From: Tachypleus tridentatus
Lineage: Eukaryota > Arthropoda > Merostomata > Xiphosura > Limulidae
Direction: 5' to 3'
Assembly: GCF_004210375.1 (NCBI RefSeq)
Contig: NC_134830.1
Location: forward strand, 61,499,576 to 61,563,575
DNA: 64,000 nt
A program made the translations under genes and the position numbers. Below are positions 37,501 through 44,560 of this stretch, piece after piece (position 1 is the first letter of the stretch; the number at the start of each line of letters is the position of its first letter). A model generated the notes under the pieces. It had not been told where the DNA came from and searched no databases. It saw nothing but the letters and a program-made list of their open reading frames with translations.

Positions 37501-40500
37501 AAACACAAAGTGCAAAGCTAAAAATGTGTTTGTATTTCTCTATGAAATCAACGAACTTCCTTATCAAATTTGGTGAAAGTCTTCTGAAAGGGTGAGAAGT
37601 AATGATAAAAACCACAAAATCTGCAAAATCTAAAACTGAAAATTTCTATCTTTCCATGGACCTTATGAATCTCCATGCAAATTTTAGTTAATATCCATCC
37701 AAACCCTGTCAAATAGTTACTCGGATGTACAACAGACAATTATTATATTTATATAGATGCTACAGCCGATATTAATTCCTACAGATTTTACAAGGTTCGT
37801 GCCCAAAATACTGAACATCCGTGGTATTTTTGTAACGACAACAGTGATGTCTTCTTATGAAAGATCTAGGTATAATTATCGTCCACCATTGTTGTTTATT
37901 ATTAAGCACAAAGCTACATAAAGGGCTATCTGTGCTCTGCTCACCACTGGTATCGAGATGTTGTTTCTAATGGTATAAAGTTCACTGGATCTGTTAATAC
38001 CAGTGATTAGATGTTATTCATGATTCTAAACGTACCATCAGGTTTAGTAAAGGATTATAAATCTTCAGTTTGAACAGAAAATTAGTTACAAACTTATACT
38101 AATAATACGAACCAGACTTGACCTTGGTGGCTAGCATGTGTGAACTGCGAATTTGAGAAACTTCTGTCCGTACTTTGAAGGCCTTGAGTGCGTTACAAAA
38201 TCGACGGTCAAATCCTATTAGTTGTCCTTAGAAAAATGGCCCAAGTTGGCTAGCTGTTTTCTATCTCTAATCCATCAGTTCATGATTAGACAGGCTAAGC
38301 GCGGATAGCCCTTGTGTACCAGTAAATCTGGGGTTCGCACTGCTTTCAAGCAGTTTCGTACTCGTGGTAGGCATAGCACGGAAAGCTTACTATGCTGCTT
38401 TGAACTTTACCACAAATAAATCTTTGTATATCTTTCTAAACAAACTCGTAATCATACAATCGATGCTTGCAACGTTATAAGGTATTTTTATCTCTTAAAT
38501 TGGTTAAAACTGACAACATATATATATATTCTCTACAAAGTATTAAGTAGTAAATGAAGTACCTGTGTGAATAAACTGTAAAGACCGGTCTCAAAAATAG
38601 TAACAATTAGATTTCTGAAATATTTACACAAAGTCTGATGAAGCAAAAGGTTAAACACTTTGTCTTAACAATAAAAAATCTGTTAACCATTTTGTAATGT
38701 TTCTCGGAATATATGTGTTCTTCACCCTACAAATAAGTCATTGTAAGTATTTCATTTGTATTGCTACAGATATGAAAATTTATTGTTTTAATAAGGAACA
38801 GTAAAATAAAAAATATTGCGTTCTCGCAGTTAGTTATATCTTTAAAAGTTTTGCTTTTTAAATACATTTGTAGAAACGACTTTTTTTTTTCTAATACACA
38901 CCCAAATCATTACACACTTGTGTGGTTGTTCTGTACAACCTAAACACTAATATCAAGTCTTGATGTTTACATTTATGTATAAGTTGTTTATTTAATGTAC
39001 AAAATGATCCTTTCATCATTCAATGGTATTTCCATTTTCGGCTGTCTGTACGCTTTGTGTTTGTGTCAAAGCAGTCAGTACCTATGGCAAATTATATCAT
39101 GGAAAATAACTGTCAACGTTTAACATGTACATTTAAAAATTCGGTTCGTTTCTTATTGTTGAAGCCTTTTGGTAAATAGTAAATGTTGATTCTCGTGGGC
39201 CAGTTGTGGTCGAGTGATTAGCATTTCCGCCAATGGGTCAAAAGTCCGGGATTCGAAACAAAATGTCACTAAAAATGTGAAAATGTGGAACATTTTTAGT
39301 TGTCACAATCTGTTCAGTCATGTGATGTTCAGGAAATTTCACAAAATTCTTTAGGTGGCGGGCACTGCTGTTTAGCTATCTTCCCTCTGGTCAACAGCTC
39401 AAAATTAGGGATGGCTGTACCTAAATCCTGAGAGTCGCTCAGCCATCTGCGTATTATGCCATTTTGAAAATTCCAAATCGTATTTGCACTTCCTTCAAAG
39501 CAGTTTAAAAATTAGCATTCAACTACGAACAAAGATTAAAAGACGCGTAAAAAACAACATCCATAATTTTGTGTCAAAGTAAACAAGAAAATGATAACAC
39601 GTTAAAACAATTTATTATTCGATTATCGTGAAAAGCTACAGAAGTTTAAGTAATTTGCTTTGGTTCGAATTTCACGCAAAGCTACACGAGGGCTATCTGA
39701 TATAGCTGTCTGTAATATAGCATTGAGAAAATAGAGGGAAAGTGGCTTGTCAACACCACTCACCGCCAACCCTTGGGCTACTTTTTACCAACGAATAGTG
39801 GGAATGATCTTCACTTTATAACGCTCTCATGGCTGAAAATGTGATCATAATCGAATCCGCGATCCTCATATTGCGAGACGAGCGAACTAAGAACCAAGTA
39901 GATAAGTGAAGAATAAAAACAACAACAACAAACAATTACTATTATTATAGTTATATTATTATAGGTCTGCATCCAAGCGAGCAATGCTGAACCTCTAATT
40001 TCAATTATTTTATAATTTTCCTTCTTATAAAAGTGGCATTAATGTTTGGCACTGATATTTCACTTATTCCTCATACTAACTTCTTTGTTTAGGATTACCG
40101 ACTGTCTTCATTACATCTTGGGCAGCAATAACTTCACAGGTTCAAGATACTTTCTGTTGGCAAGGTTATGGCAAGTCACATAACATATGGCTGATATCTG
40201 GACCGATGCTATTAGCTCTTGTGGTAAGTAATTATCATTCATATATAGGAATACAATAAATAGTTTTATCGATGAACGGGACCTTTTATGAGCTCAGATT
40301 TAAATTTAATATTTTATTACTACGAGTAATAGCATAATATTACCTAATTTTTGAAGGCATATACATATATCGATACTTTTATACTGAGTATTCATAGCAG
40401 GACCAAGTTCACAAAAAATAATGCCAAAGAACTATATTTCAAAGACGTAATACACTTGGTTTGAAGAGTACTTCATTAATAGCATTTTTAAAGTGTTTTA

Positions 40501-43500
40501 TAATAATAATAAATTATTAATACTTATTAAAATATTAATGCAAGTATCCTAAATTAATTCAGCTTCGATGTTTTTAATATCCATTTAAAGTTTCTTGGCA
40601 AATTAATCGATAAAGAAATATTTTTGTTACAAAATTTTCTAACCACGTTCTTTAAATTGTCTGAATACTAAGACTTTTTATTGTATTCTTCTGTATTATT
40701 TGTCTTTTCATCAAATAAAATGGCAGAAAATTTTAACAACTTGAAATCCATCTCTATTTGGAACAAGTTAACAACAAGACTGTAATAACATAACTTACAC
40801 ACAAAATCACGGAGCACTGTCAACTCAGTCAGTCGATTAAATAACTTTTTAAAACTACTGGTTTTGTGTAGTTTCATTAAAACTTACATTTGCCGCCATA
40901 GATTTCATCAGGTTAATTCCTACAAGAAATACAATTGTTAGTAAACTTAAATGGAAAAATTACCATGAAATAACAACAACTTATTTCATTTAGATTTTTT
41001 TTTTTATCTTTTCAGGTCAACACTTTTTTCCTTGTGAACATTGTTCGCATCTTGGTCACAAAACTAAAAATGAGTGCATCTTTAGAGATAACCCAAGTGA
41101 GGTAAAAACTATGTTAAGACAAAGTTCACTATTTAGTACATGCCTCTGATGGTTGCGTAATCAATTTAATAACGTTAAAAGCCATATTTCGATATCAGCG
41201 ATGAGCAGAGCACAGATGAGCAATTGTATAGCTTTGTGTTTATTTGTATTTAAGCACAAAACTACACAATGGGCTATCTATGATCTGCATTGTAAGTCCG
41301 AAGACAAACCATTGTACCCTGAGGAGTAACAGGTTTGTGTTTAACAACAATCAAACAAACAATTAAACATGTATTTCTAATACAACAGCAAAATAATAGA
41401 ATGCGCGTACACACAAAAATAGGCTATTATCTCTTATATTTCATTCATTATCTAATAGAATACGTTATCCGGTGGGTAAACTGTAAGCTTACTATTAACT
41501 TCTGTTATATGAAAATTTAGAAAACTTGTTTATTTGCATCAAATATTGCAGAACTTACTATTTCAAATTCAATACGATATACAGATATAATATATCTTTA
41601 TTATTATTATTATTATTATTATTATCTGTTTATTTAAACTAATTAGAACAATTAGTACATCTGTAAGTTAAAATTAATAAACCTTAAATTGATCGTTTTA
41701 ACCGTATAAATACATAAAAAAACAATTTTTAAATATTTTATGGATGAAATTCACTCGAATTTGTGTATTAGGCCAACGCAAAACCGATCACTGGTTTTAT
41801 TTACACTATTTTGGACAGGAAAGCCATTAAGGCCACAGCCCTTTTGTTCCCTTTACTTGGCATCACCCATCTTTTGTTCTGTATCAATCCTCGAGACGAC
41901 GCCCATCTCGAGATGGCCTACATGATCATCAACGCTTTCCTCCAATCCTGGCAAGTTAGTATAATTTTTTTTCTCAATTTATAAACTCCAAAAATAGCTT
42001 GTAACTAAAGATTCATGAACAATTTGTTCTCCAATGAGTGATGATCTATTTTCAGTTTTCGTCTTATATAAAAATATACAAATAGGTTCTGTTGATAGGC
42101 CCCTAGTGCACAGCGGTATGTCTGCTGACTCACACCGCTAGAAACTGGGTTTCGATAGCCTATTGTGTAGATTTGTACTTAATTACAAACACACAAACAA
42201 ATACTATTGATAGTAATATTACTATATTAGTAAAGTTAACTCCACTCTGGAAATATTTTTTTTAGAAATATTGAAATTTACTTGGAAAACATTTGACTAT
42301 AGCATATTAATATGCAGAGAAAGACCATGAATCCGACCTGAACAACAATAACAAAAAAAAAAATAAAAATTACTTCAATCACTTCAGATAAGCTTAAAAG
42401 CCTTATTGCTTTAGTAGCTATGTATTCAATATCAGTATGTTAAGTTCCTTGTACCAAATACAAATATCAAACGATATACTTTCCTGCCTTAGGTTTAGCT
42501 CAACTAATAAGCTCCACATCTTCACCAGTAGTGCAATATTGTCGGTTGACCTAACTGTTTGCATGTACCTTGGACATCACATTATTCTAATATCATGCGT
42601 AAAAATGGTTTATTAATCTTTAAAACAAAGCGAAATAATATTCGCAAGGCCTTGAGGTTACTATTTATAAAAATGTTTAATATGAAAACTAAGCCTTATT
42701 AGCAAACAGTATAACTAACAAAATAATTCCTATTCTTGCAGGGAGTGTTTGTTGCTGTGTTGTACTGTTTCACAAACTCTGAGGTAAGACTTACAACATG
42801 CGTACAAAACACGTTTTTCAACGTGTCAACAAATGTTTTTTGTTTGATTATTATATTTTCGGTTTTATAATTAAGTGAAATGTTTGTATGTTATATTGGA
42901 ATTTTCTATCAAGTTTGTAATTTATTTTGTTTCATATCTATATTATTTATTTGTGATTTAATCTAGGCTTATTATTTAGATCTGTATTTAGATCAATAAT
43001 ACTATAGATGTTCTATATTCAACAGTGAGATTAATGAGCACTGGACTCACATTCTGCGGGTCGTGGTCTCAAATCCCATTACGGTTCCTTCAGTCGTGAG
43101 GGCATTATAAAGTGAAAGCCTATTCCACCTTTGTATTGCTAAAGAGAAATCGAAAGAGTTGGCTGTTGGTGTAACTAGGTGTCGTTAGCTATCTGCCTTC
43201 CCTTCATTCTATTTCTCCTAAATTAAGGACGTATTTCATAGATAGCCCTCTAGTAGGTTTAGGCGAAATATAAACAAACAAGTAATTGAAAAATGACTCT
43301 ACCTTTACTTCGGCCGTCGTATATATACATATATAATATTAACACTTGCAGAATCGAAAAAACACGAACATAATTAAATGACTATACAGGAAGGAGAAAT
43401 AGGTCAAAAATGTCTCTGACCCTTCTTCACCCTAAAGGTCAAGACCAAAAAAAACGACGAATACCCTGACTTGACGGTATCTTTCACGCTACCCCTTCCC

Positions 43501-43797
43501 CCCACATTAGTGCGTGTCATTATTCTATTAACTGCTTTATTGTCAGAATTTAAGAAACAGTTCTAACGTTTCCAAAAGCTGTGCTTTAATATCTGGTTAT
43601 CCTTATAGGTGCAAGCAGCTATACGGACTGCTTATCTTCGGAGGCACCAGAACTGGTTTCACATGCACAGGAGGTACTTTTCTCAAACATCTTCTACCTA
43701 CATGTCAAACCTTGAGGCTTCAGTAGGTGAAAATTCTCACCAGAAAGAGCTTCCAGAAACAAAATCTTTCCTTCAGAACAAAACCGATATAAAATGA
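13357..43797 (+). CDS. Pdfr: Class B GPCR, PDF-receptor type, 11 exons, 469 aa
   Basis: Seven-transmembrane neuropeptide receptor of the secretin family, expected at the plasma membrane and coupled to Gs/cAMP. Joining 13357-13564, 27690-27824, 28470-28558, 29857-29963, 32321-32450, 35209-35365, 40093-40223, 41016-41101, 41819-41954, 42742-42783 and 43609-43797 gives 1410 nt. All introns are GT-AG with matching phases. The ectodomain has the six family cysteines (58, 73, 82, 96, 121, 138) and sequons at N5, N14, N42, N47 and N134. The helices include MYAAMASINWMFVEGLLLHS (TM3), FLVNIVRIL (TM5) and QSWQGVFVAVLYCF (TM7). C227 and C297 should form the TM3-ECL2 disulfide. TM3 and ECL2 resemble arthropod PDF receptors more than DH31 or CRF-like receptors. 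The start is fixed by a TAA directly before ATG 13357. No signal peptide is evident, so an upstream exon cannot be excluded. Confidence 0.88.
13880..14022. mobile_element. Degraded hAT-like MITE, about 143 bp
   Basis: Flanked by identical 8-bp repeats tgtaaagc (13872-13879 and 14023-14030). The left end reads gttcttaaccggcggtcca, close to the GTTCTTAACC-GGTCC motif common at hAT-element ends. The right end is only weakly its inverse (gattaaataacg). Identification rests mainly on the 8-bp duplication. Confidence 0.45.
14139..15169 (+). repeat. 28-bp minisatellite, about 37 copies
   Basis: Tandem array of cttaccatgcactctgattc plus ttcaaaca (28 bp), about 1.03 kb. Variant units (a shorter tcttacaatacactctg form, actttccatgc and acttatcatgc types) recur in the same order, which gives a higher-order structure. 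It is not CRISPR: there are no spacers and the host is eukaryotic. Confidence 0.97.
16278..16552 (+). repeat. SINE-A copy, diverged
   Basis: The head has ggactcgtaatctgatgg and cagatttgaatcc. The middle is shortened around the ggtggtgat motif. The tail is tagctttgcacgaaattaaa, ending CA-rich. Confidence 0.88.
17942..18058 (+). repeat. SINE-B copy, diverged
   Basis: The head is tctggtggttgagcagtaaa, the B-box region is gttgttcgattccctgtgg, and the tail is tgtagctttgtacttaaaga. Confidence 0.72.
19606..19724 (-). repeat. SINE-B/C-like copy, diverged
   Basis: The tail is tttaaatgcaaaactacgc, followed by ggagattcgaatctcg and a gttccgaaacttaac head remnant. Confidence 0.6.
20279..20376 (+). repeat. 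SINE-B copy with internal deletion
   Basis: The head tccaatggcttagcggtaag is well kept, followed by gcttacgacgctaaaac. The B-box to middle part is missing. The tail agctttgcgcttaacaac is present. Confidence 0.75.
20872..20984 (+). repeat. SINE-B copy, diverged
   Basis: A ccccccccagtaacacag head, gtgggtttgatactcgtggt and gagcagagcacaggtagc, then an AACAACAA-type end. Confidence 0.7.
21199..21334 (+). repeat. 34-bp tandem array, exactly 4 copies
   Basis: The unit begins caaggtaaagatttgtgt and continues through cccttatag. All four units are 34 bp with few substitutions. Confidence 0.96.
21509..21686 (+). repeat. Second 34-bp tandem array, about 5.2 copies
   Basis: The unit begins aagtgtattcagtaaagc and continues with aaagtgtttcaaatag. 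Unit starts at 21509, 21543 and 21577 onward are exactly 34 bp apart. The sequence is unrelated to the 34-bp array 175 bp upstream. Confidence 0.95.
22381..22649 (-). repeat. SINE-A copy, full length, target duplication
   Basis: Complete copy. The flanks cgtgttcgtttg (22369-22380) and cgtgtcggtttg (22650-22661) match at 10 of 12 positions. Confidence 0.93.
25203..25489 (+). repeat. SINE-A copy, GC-rich head subfamily
   Basis: The head starts gggcctggcatggcctagcg. The B-box region reads cgggttcgcgctcg in place of the usual GGTTCGAATCC, a change shared with the copies at 33866 and 36330. The tail ends aaaacaaacaaacaaac. Confidence 0.94.
25546..25660 (-). repeat. SINE-B copy
   Basis: Reads cacagctacacagcaggtta, tctgtgcacgggtattgaat and cccgatttacagagatgtaa, with the head side ending in a GGGT run. 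Confidence 0.75.
25956..26060 (-). repeat. SINE-C copy, diverged
   Basis: Reads gagcaaaggcacatcgagct, atctgttatgtccgccccgg and caaatcgaattctgaattgt. The head is incomplete. Confidence 0.65.
26150..26276 (-). repeat. SINE-B reference copy with perfect target duplication
   Basis: Complete 127-bp element flanked by identical 12-bp repeats tgtacagtatgt (26138-26149 and 26277-26288). The tail is (GTT)n, then ttgaattaagcacaaagct. The B box is gtatcgaaaccc and the head is accgctgagccactgggg. Confidence 0.96.
26461..26742 (-). repeat. SINE-A copy
   Basis: Tail and middle are complete. The head beyond the B box (gattcgaactagggaccc) is rearranged. Confidence 0.88.
27690..27824 (+). CDS. Pdfr: PDFR exon 2 (ectodomain)
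   Basis: Residues 70-115: VYCDAIWDSFYCWPTTPAG, then VRSCSE. This is the hormone-receptor-domain core with cysteines 2-4 and the family W-D and C-W-P signatures. The acceptor is tttttgtag. The donor gtaaca follows GATAAGG (phase 1). Confidence 0.94.
27850..28114 (-). repeat. SINE-A copy with 8-bp target duplication
   Basis: Lies 25 bp downstream of a splice donor. Flanked by gattatat (27842-27849 and 28115-28122). The body is nearly consensus. Confidence 0.92.
28470..28558 (+). CDS. Pdfr: PDFR exon 3 (end of ectodomain)
   Basis: Residues 115-144: AYRVCSESGDWLWGEWTNYT and ECLELLNQ. It supplies cysteines 5 and 6, the G-x-W motif and sequon N134. It ends in phase 0 before gtgaga. The acceptor is cttttgttag. 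Confidence 0.94.
28914..29305 (+). repeat. Local duplication plus degenerate 31-bp array
   Basis: A segment with ttaacgaatctacttaaatg at about 28925 recurs at about 29080. Around it, degenerate units of about 31 bp (cacattactggagttcctcc plus aaactgtgttt) repeat roughly eight times. It lies in PDFR intron 3. Confidence 0.8.
29622..29837 (+). repeat. 36-bp minisatellite, 6 copies, abutting exon 4
   Basis: The unit is taatgaaagtaagaatcatg plus tgctacatgctatact, six times exactly. It ends 19 bp before exon 4, so the last copy runs into the branch and polypyrimidine region. One frame is open through the array and into exon 4 in the receptor frame. Confidence 0.96.
29857..29963 (+). CDS. Pdfr: PDFR exon 4 (TM1)
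   Basis: Residues 145-180: DNFSSDQIAVTYI leads into a hydrophobic helix (about 152-178). The acceptor is ttacatttcag. The phase 2 donor is gtaagt. Confidence 0.93.
30186..30292 (-). repeat. SINE-B copy, diverged
   Basis: Reads ttttcgtgcaaagctacgca, ataggctagctgcgatctgc and ccctcaattttagcaccgta. Confidence 0.7.
30488..30645 (-). repeat. SINE-A copy, old and truncated
   Basis: The middle is recognisable (accagctagcc, cgggctactctt, gaatagtgggattt), followed by a damaged head. The tail half is lost. Confidence 0.65.
30860..30968 (-). repeat. SINE-B-like copy, diverged
   Basis: Reads gtgcaaagcttcatgatgga, atctctgcacttggtgcaac and gccttcaagcttaacgttga. It shares its odd head sequence with the copy at 35708-36108, which suggests a subfamily. 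Confidence 0.6.
30980..31242 (-). repeat. SINE-A copy
   Basis: The tail tcgaatttcgcacaagacta, the full middle and the B box gggattcgaacctgtga are present. Part of the anticodon region is missing. Confidence 0.9.
31270..32150 (-). pseudogene. Possible decayed transposon coding relic
   Basis: In minus-strand frames, protein-like stretches appear between stops and shifts: NEAARALHFKRLLHKQARHL at about 32040-32125, and EEYIKIGTVLSFSSKTV further along. GC content is higher than the surroundings. I cannot name a family, and no terminal repeats are visible. Confidence 0.3.
32321..32450 (+). CDS. Pdfr: PDFR exon 5 (ICL1, TM2)
   Basis: Residues 181-223: SLHCPRLHVHQNLVIALIIH and onward. This is the class B L-H/R-C-x-R-x-x-V/I-H-x-N-L start of TM2. 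It ends FYRNA in phase 0 before gtaagc. The acceptor is tttatcttag. Confidence 0.94.
33040..33172 (+). repeat. PLE-associated terminal segment
   Basis: Contains acttgaagtaaaaatat, ctggtatgggtattg, aagtagagaacaacgcttcg and cttctcagttcgtcttcagg in the same order as the segment at 50068. This is an isolated copy with no coding part. Confidence 0.7.
33410..33530 (-). repeat. SINE-B/C-like copy, diverged
   Basis: Reads agagcaaaactacattaggg, ccgtaaggaatcaaactcca and gattgtagggttttaagtcc, with a head remnant. Confidence 0.65.
33866..34140 (-). repeat. SINE-A reference copy, perfect target duplication
   Basis: 275-bp element flanked by identical 12-mers ctttgctaaggt (33854-33865 and 34141-34152). 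Head to tail it has a tRNA-like head with anticodon-loop bases CTCGTAA (position 34-36 CGT) and a B box altered to ggttcgcgccc. A middle with gggtggtgatgactagctgc follows, then the tail agctttgtgcgaaattcc and (CAAA)n. This is one of the youngest copies in the window. Confidence 0.97.
34153..34765. other. PDFR intron 5 interior, nothing recognised
   Basis: Very AT-rich. No exon or repeat family identified. Confidence 0.5.
34766..34891 (-). repeat. SINE-B copy next to a tRNA gene
   Basis: Near-consensus copy (gaattaagcacaaagctaca; gggtatcgaaacccggattt). Its head begins 8 bp beyond the 3' end of tRNA-Val, in the same transcriptional direction. Possible short flanking repeats aatatg lie at 34755 and 34895, too short to be convincing. 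Confidence 0.92.
34892..34896 (-). terminator. Pol III T5 terminator of tRNA-Val
   Basis: TTTTT on the minus strand, beginning three bases past the discriminator base. It separates the tRNA from the SINE-B head. Confidence 0.75.
34899..34971 (-). tRNA. tRNA-Val (anticodon TAC)
   Basis: 73 nt folding as a complete cloverleaf on the minus strand. The acceptor stem GTGTTTG pairs with CAGGCAC (two G-U pairs). The D arm is in GTGTAGTGGTTATCAC. The anticodon arm is TCCGC-TTTACAC-GCGGA with five perfect pairs. The variable loop is AGGTC, the T arm is CCAGG-TTCGATC-CCTGG, and the discriminator is A. The A and B boxes are canonical. A T5 run (34892-34896 on the plus strand as aaaaa) follows immediately as a Pol III terminator. 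It lies in intron 5 of the receptor, antisense to it. Unlike the SINE heads, every stem is intact, so I call it a working gene. Confidence 0.96.
35209..35365 (+). CDS. Pdfr: PDFR exon 6 (TM3, ICL2, start of TM4)
   Basis: Residues 224-276: EWLCKTILSVKMYAAMASIN then WMFVEGLLLHSRITVSIF. C227 is the conserved TM3 cysteine, and N-W-M-F-V-E-G-L is the class B TM3 signature. The end FKLYYFIGWG matches the TM4 start (G-W-G). The donor ggtaag gives phase 1. Confidence 0.97.
35708..36108 (-). repeat. SINE-B copy split by a MITE
   Basis: The tail and B-box part lies at 35708-35833 (gttaaacacaaagctcc; gtcggataccgaaattt). The head part lies at 36078-36108 (gccttcaaacttatcgctga). Removing the MITE and one TTAA restores a continuous SINE-B. 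Confidence 0.8.
35834..36073. mobile_element. piggyBac-like MITE, 240 bp
   Basis: Bounded by TTAA on both sides (35830-35833 and 36074-36077). The terminal inverted repeats are CCTGTTGACTGCC and CCTGTTCAGTGCC (11/13). It has an internal 10-bp perfect inverted repeat (aactcatccg 36007-36016, cggatgagtt 36040-36049). TTAA duplication with CCY ends is the piggyBac signature. No transposase is present. Confidence 0.88.
36330..36617 (-). repeat. SINE-A copy, GC-rich head subfamily
   Basis: Nearly identical to the 33866 copy, including the cgggcgcgaacccgcg B-box variant and tttagcgcgacg after it. The tail is a long (GTTT)n run. Flanking ttgttttgt on both sides may be the target duplication but overlaps the low-complexity tail. 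Confidence 0.95.
36737..37020 (+). repeat. SINE-A copy, full length
   Basis: Head gcccgacatggtcaggtggg with ttcgactcgtaatctgaggg, a standard-type B box (gggttcgaattcc), a full middle and tail. Confidence 0.95.
37346..37466 (-). repeat. SINE-B copy, perfect 13-bp target duplication
   Basis: 121-bp element flanked by attgtaaaaacgt (37333-37345 and 37467-37479). A young insertion. Confidence 0.96.
37888..37960 (-). repeat. SINE-B copy, 5'-truncated
   Basis: Tail and adjacent body only: attaagcacaaagctacata, ggctatctgtgctctgctca and ccactggtatcgag. Confidence 0.85.
38112..38325 (+). repeat. SINE-A-like copy, old
   Basis: The head is ttggtggctagcatgtgtga. The middle is degraded (cggtcaaatcctattagt; cccaagttggctagctg). 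It ends in caggctaagcgcggatagcc. Confidence 0.7.
38328..38415 (+). repeat. SINE-B fragment, old
   Basis: Reads tttcgtactcgtggtaggca and tagcacggaaagcttactat. It directly follows the SINE-A-like copy, in the same orientation. Confidence 0.6.
39198..39482 (+). repeat. SINE-D: other tRNA-like head with SINE-A-like middle
   Basis: The head gggccagttgtggtcgagtg attag has an A-box-like TGGTCGAGTGATTAG and a B-box-like gggattcgaaac. Its middle differs from SINE-A until ttccctctggtc and aaaattagggatggct, which match the SINE-A conserved part. The tail is decayed. Confidence 0.6.
39660..39900 (-). repeat. SINE-A copy, diverged
   Basis: Tail gaatttcacgcaaagctaca, middle with caccgccaacccttgggcta, and a damaged head. 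Confidence 0.85.
40093..40223 (+). CDS. Pdfr: PDFR exon 7 (TM4, ECL2, start of TM5)
   Basis: Residues 276-319: GLPTVFITSWAAITSQVQDT then FCWQGYG. C297 in C-W is the ECL2 cysteine expected to bond C227. The G-x-P in TM4 is a class B hallmark. It ends in phase 0 before gtaagt. Confidence 0.96.
41016..41101 (+). CDS. Pdfr: PDFR exon 8 (TM5, ICL3)
   Basis: Residues 320-348: VNTFFLVNIVRILVTKLKMS. This is the N-x-x-F-L-x-N-I-x-R-I-L-x-x-K-L signature of TM5/ICL3, which contacts the G protein. It ends in phase 2 before gtaaaa. Confidence 0.96.
41200..41330. repeat. Two SINE-B pieces, tail to tail
   Basis: A plus-strand tail piece (gagcagagcacagatgagca, 41200-41243) meets a minus-strand copy (aagcacaaaactacacaatg, 41240-41330). 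Either two insertions or an inverted rearrangement. Confidence 0.7.
41597..41624 (+). repeat. (TTA)n microsatellite
   Basis: About nine uninterrupted trinucleotide units in PDFR intron 8. Confidence 0.95.
41819..41954 (+). CDS. Pdfr: PDFR exon 9 (TM6, ECL3, start of TM7)
   Basis: Residues 348-393: KAIKATALLFPLLGITHLLF is the class B TM6 K-A-x-x-x-L-P-L-L-G signature. It is followed by ECL3 and YMIINAFLQSWQ. The acceptor is ttttggacag. The donor gttagt is slightly non-consensus but gives phase 0 into exon 10. Confidence 0.96.
42099..42196 (+). repeat. SINE-B copy with internal deletion
   Basis: Head gcccctagtgcacagcggta, then actgggtttcgatagcctat and a gtagatttgtacttaattac tail. Confidence 0.82.
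42742..42783 (+). CDS. Pdfr: PDFR exon 10 (TM7), 42-nt micro-exon
   Basis: Residues 394-407, GVFVAVLYCFTNSE, the universal class B TM7 end. Both boundaries are phase 0 (acceptor cttgcag, donor gtaaga). Separate 42-nt exons at this point are typical of the receptor family. Confidence 0.96.
43023..43283 (+). repeat. SINE-A copy, diverged
   Basis: Head with cactggactcacattctgcg, middle with aagagttggctgttggtg and atctgccttcccttcattct. The tail is tagtaggtttaggcgaaat. Confidence 0.85.
43609..43797 (+). CDS. Pdfr: PDFR exon 11 (C-terminal tail, stop)
   Basis: Residues 408-469, starting VQAAIRTAYLRRHQNW (the helix-8 E-V-Q-x-x-I/L motif spans the exon 10/11 join). A Ser/Thr-rich tail (FSQTSSTYMS) suited to kinase and arrestin regulation follows, ending at TGA 43795-43797. 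An AATAAA at 43920-43925 is the nearest possible poly(A) signal, with another at 44109. An internal AG/GTGAAA at 43726/43727 is a possible alternative donor. Confidence 0.94.
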   Translation: MQAAIRTAYLRRHQNWFHMHRRYFSQTSSTYMSNLEASVGENSHQKELPETKSFLQNKTDIK

Positions 43798-44560
43798 ATA
43801 ATGTCATGAGAATTCTCACGGTGATTCTTTAAATATTTGTGTTTATGTTACCAAACGATATAGGAAATTAAGATATTGTGTTAATTGGTTCACCTTGAAA
43901 TTTAGGAAAGCCTCTACTTAATAAAAAGAAAATTGACAATTTTAGTGATTTTTGCTATATTATATGATCATAGCTGTGCAACTGGAAAAAAAACAACAGA
44001 TAAATTATTGTTATTGTTACGAGTTTTGAATAACCACATTTTAACCTGTTGTGGTTAACAGAGGGTCATTTGACGCTTAATTTTTAATCTCTATAATTAA
44101 ACGCCATTAATAAAAACTTACAGTGTCAATCGTACGTTACAATACCTGAAACTAGATCGATTTTTTTATTTTATAAAGAAAGCGTACAGAGGATGAAAAC
44201 ACAAATGGCTATATATATATATTTATATATTACAAGTTAAGAGTCAAATATTAAAGTATAGTGCCATCGACACTAATAAATATCATACTAATGATATATC
44301 TATGCTATAAGATAGCTTTCATGTGTTCGTACGGAAACTTTTCTAGCTTCTTGATCTTTGATCATCATGAAGCTTTCAGGGTTCTTGAATAGATGCCACA
44401 TGGATCGTGAAATCCCTTAGATCATTCATTTTCTCTTTCTTACGAATTTGACAACAACTAAATGTGTGTTCTTACTACTACTACTGCTCGGAAACTGTTG
44501 GCTAATGACACGCTCGTCACCCGCGTGAAGCTAACTAAATAATTGCCGCGCTTGATACAG
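43798..44560 (+). other. Likely PDFR 3' UTR or flank
   Basis: AT-rich sequence with two AATAAA hexamers (43920, 44109) and a short TA microsatellite near 44210. The true transcript end cannot be read. Confidence 0.5.

Larger units (their letters stand above)
35366..40092 (+). other. PDFR intron 6, 4.7 kb
   Basis: Holds the MITE-in-SINE nest, two young SINE-A copies in opposite orientation, several SINE-B copies and the SINE-D copy (listed). The stretches 36.1-36.3, 37.5-37.9 and 38.4-39.2 kb show nothing recognisable. Confidence 0.7.
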
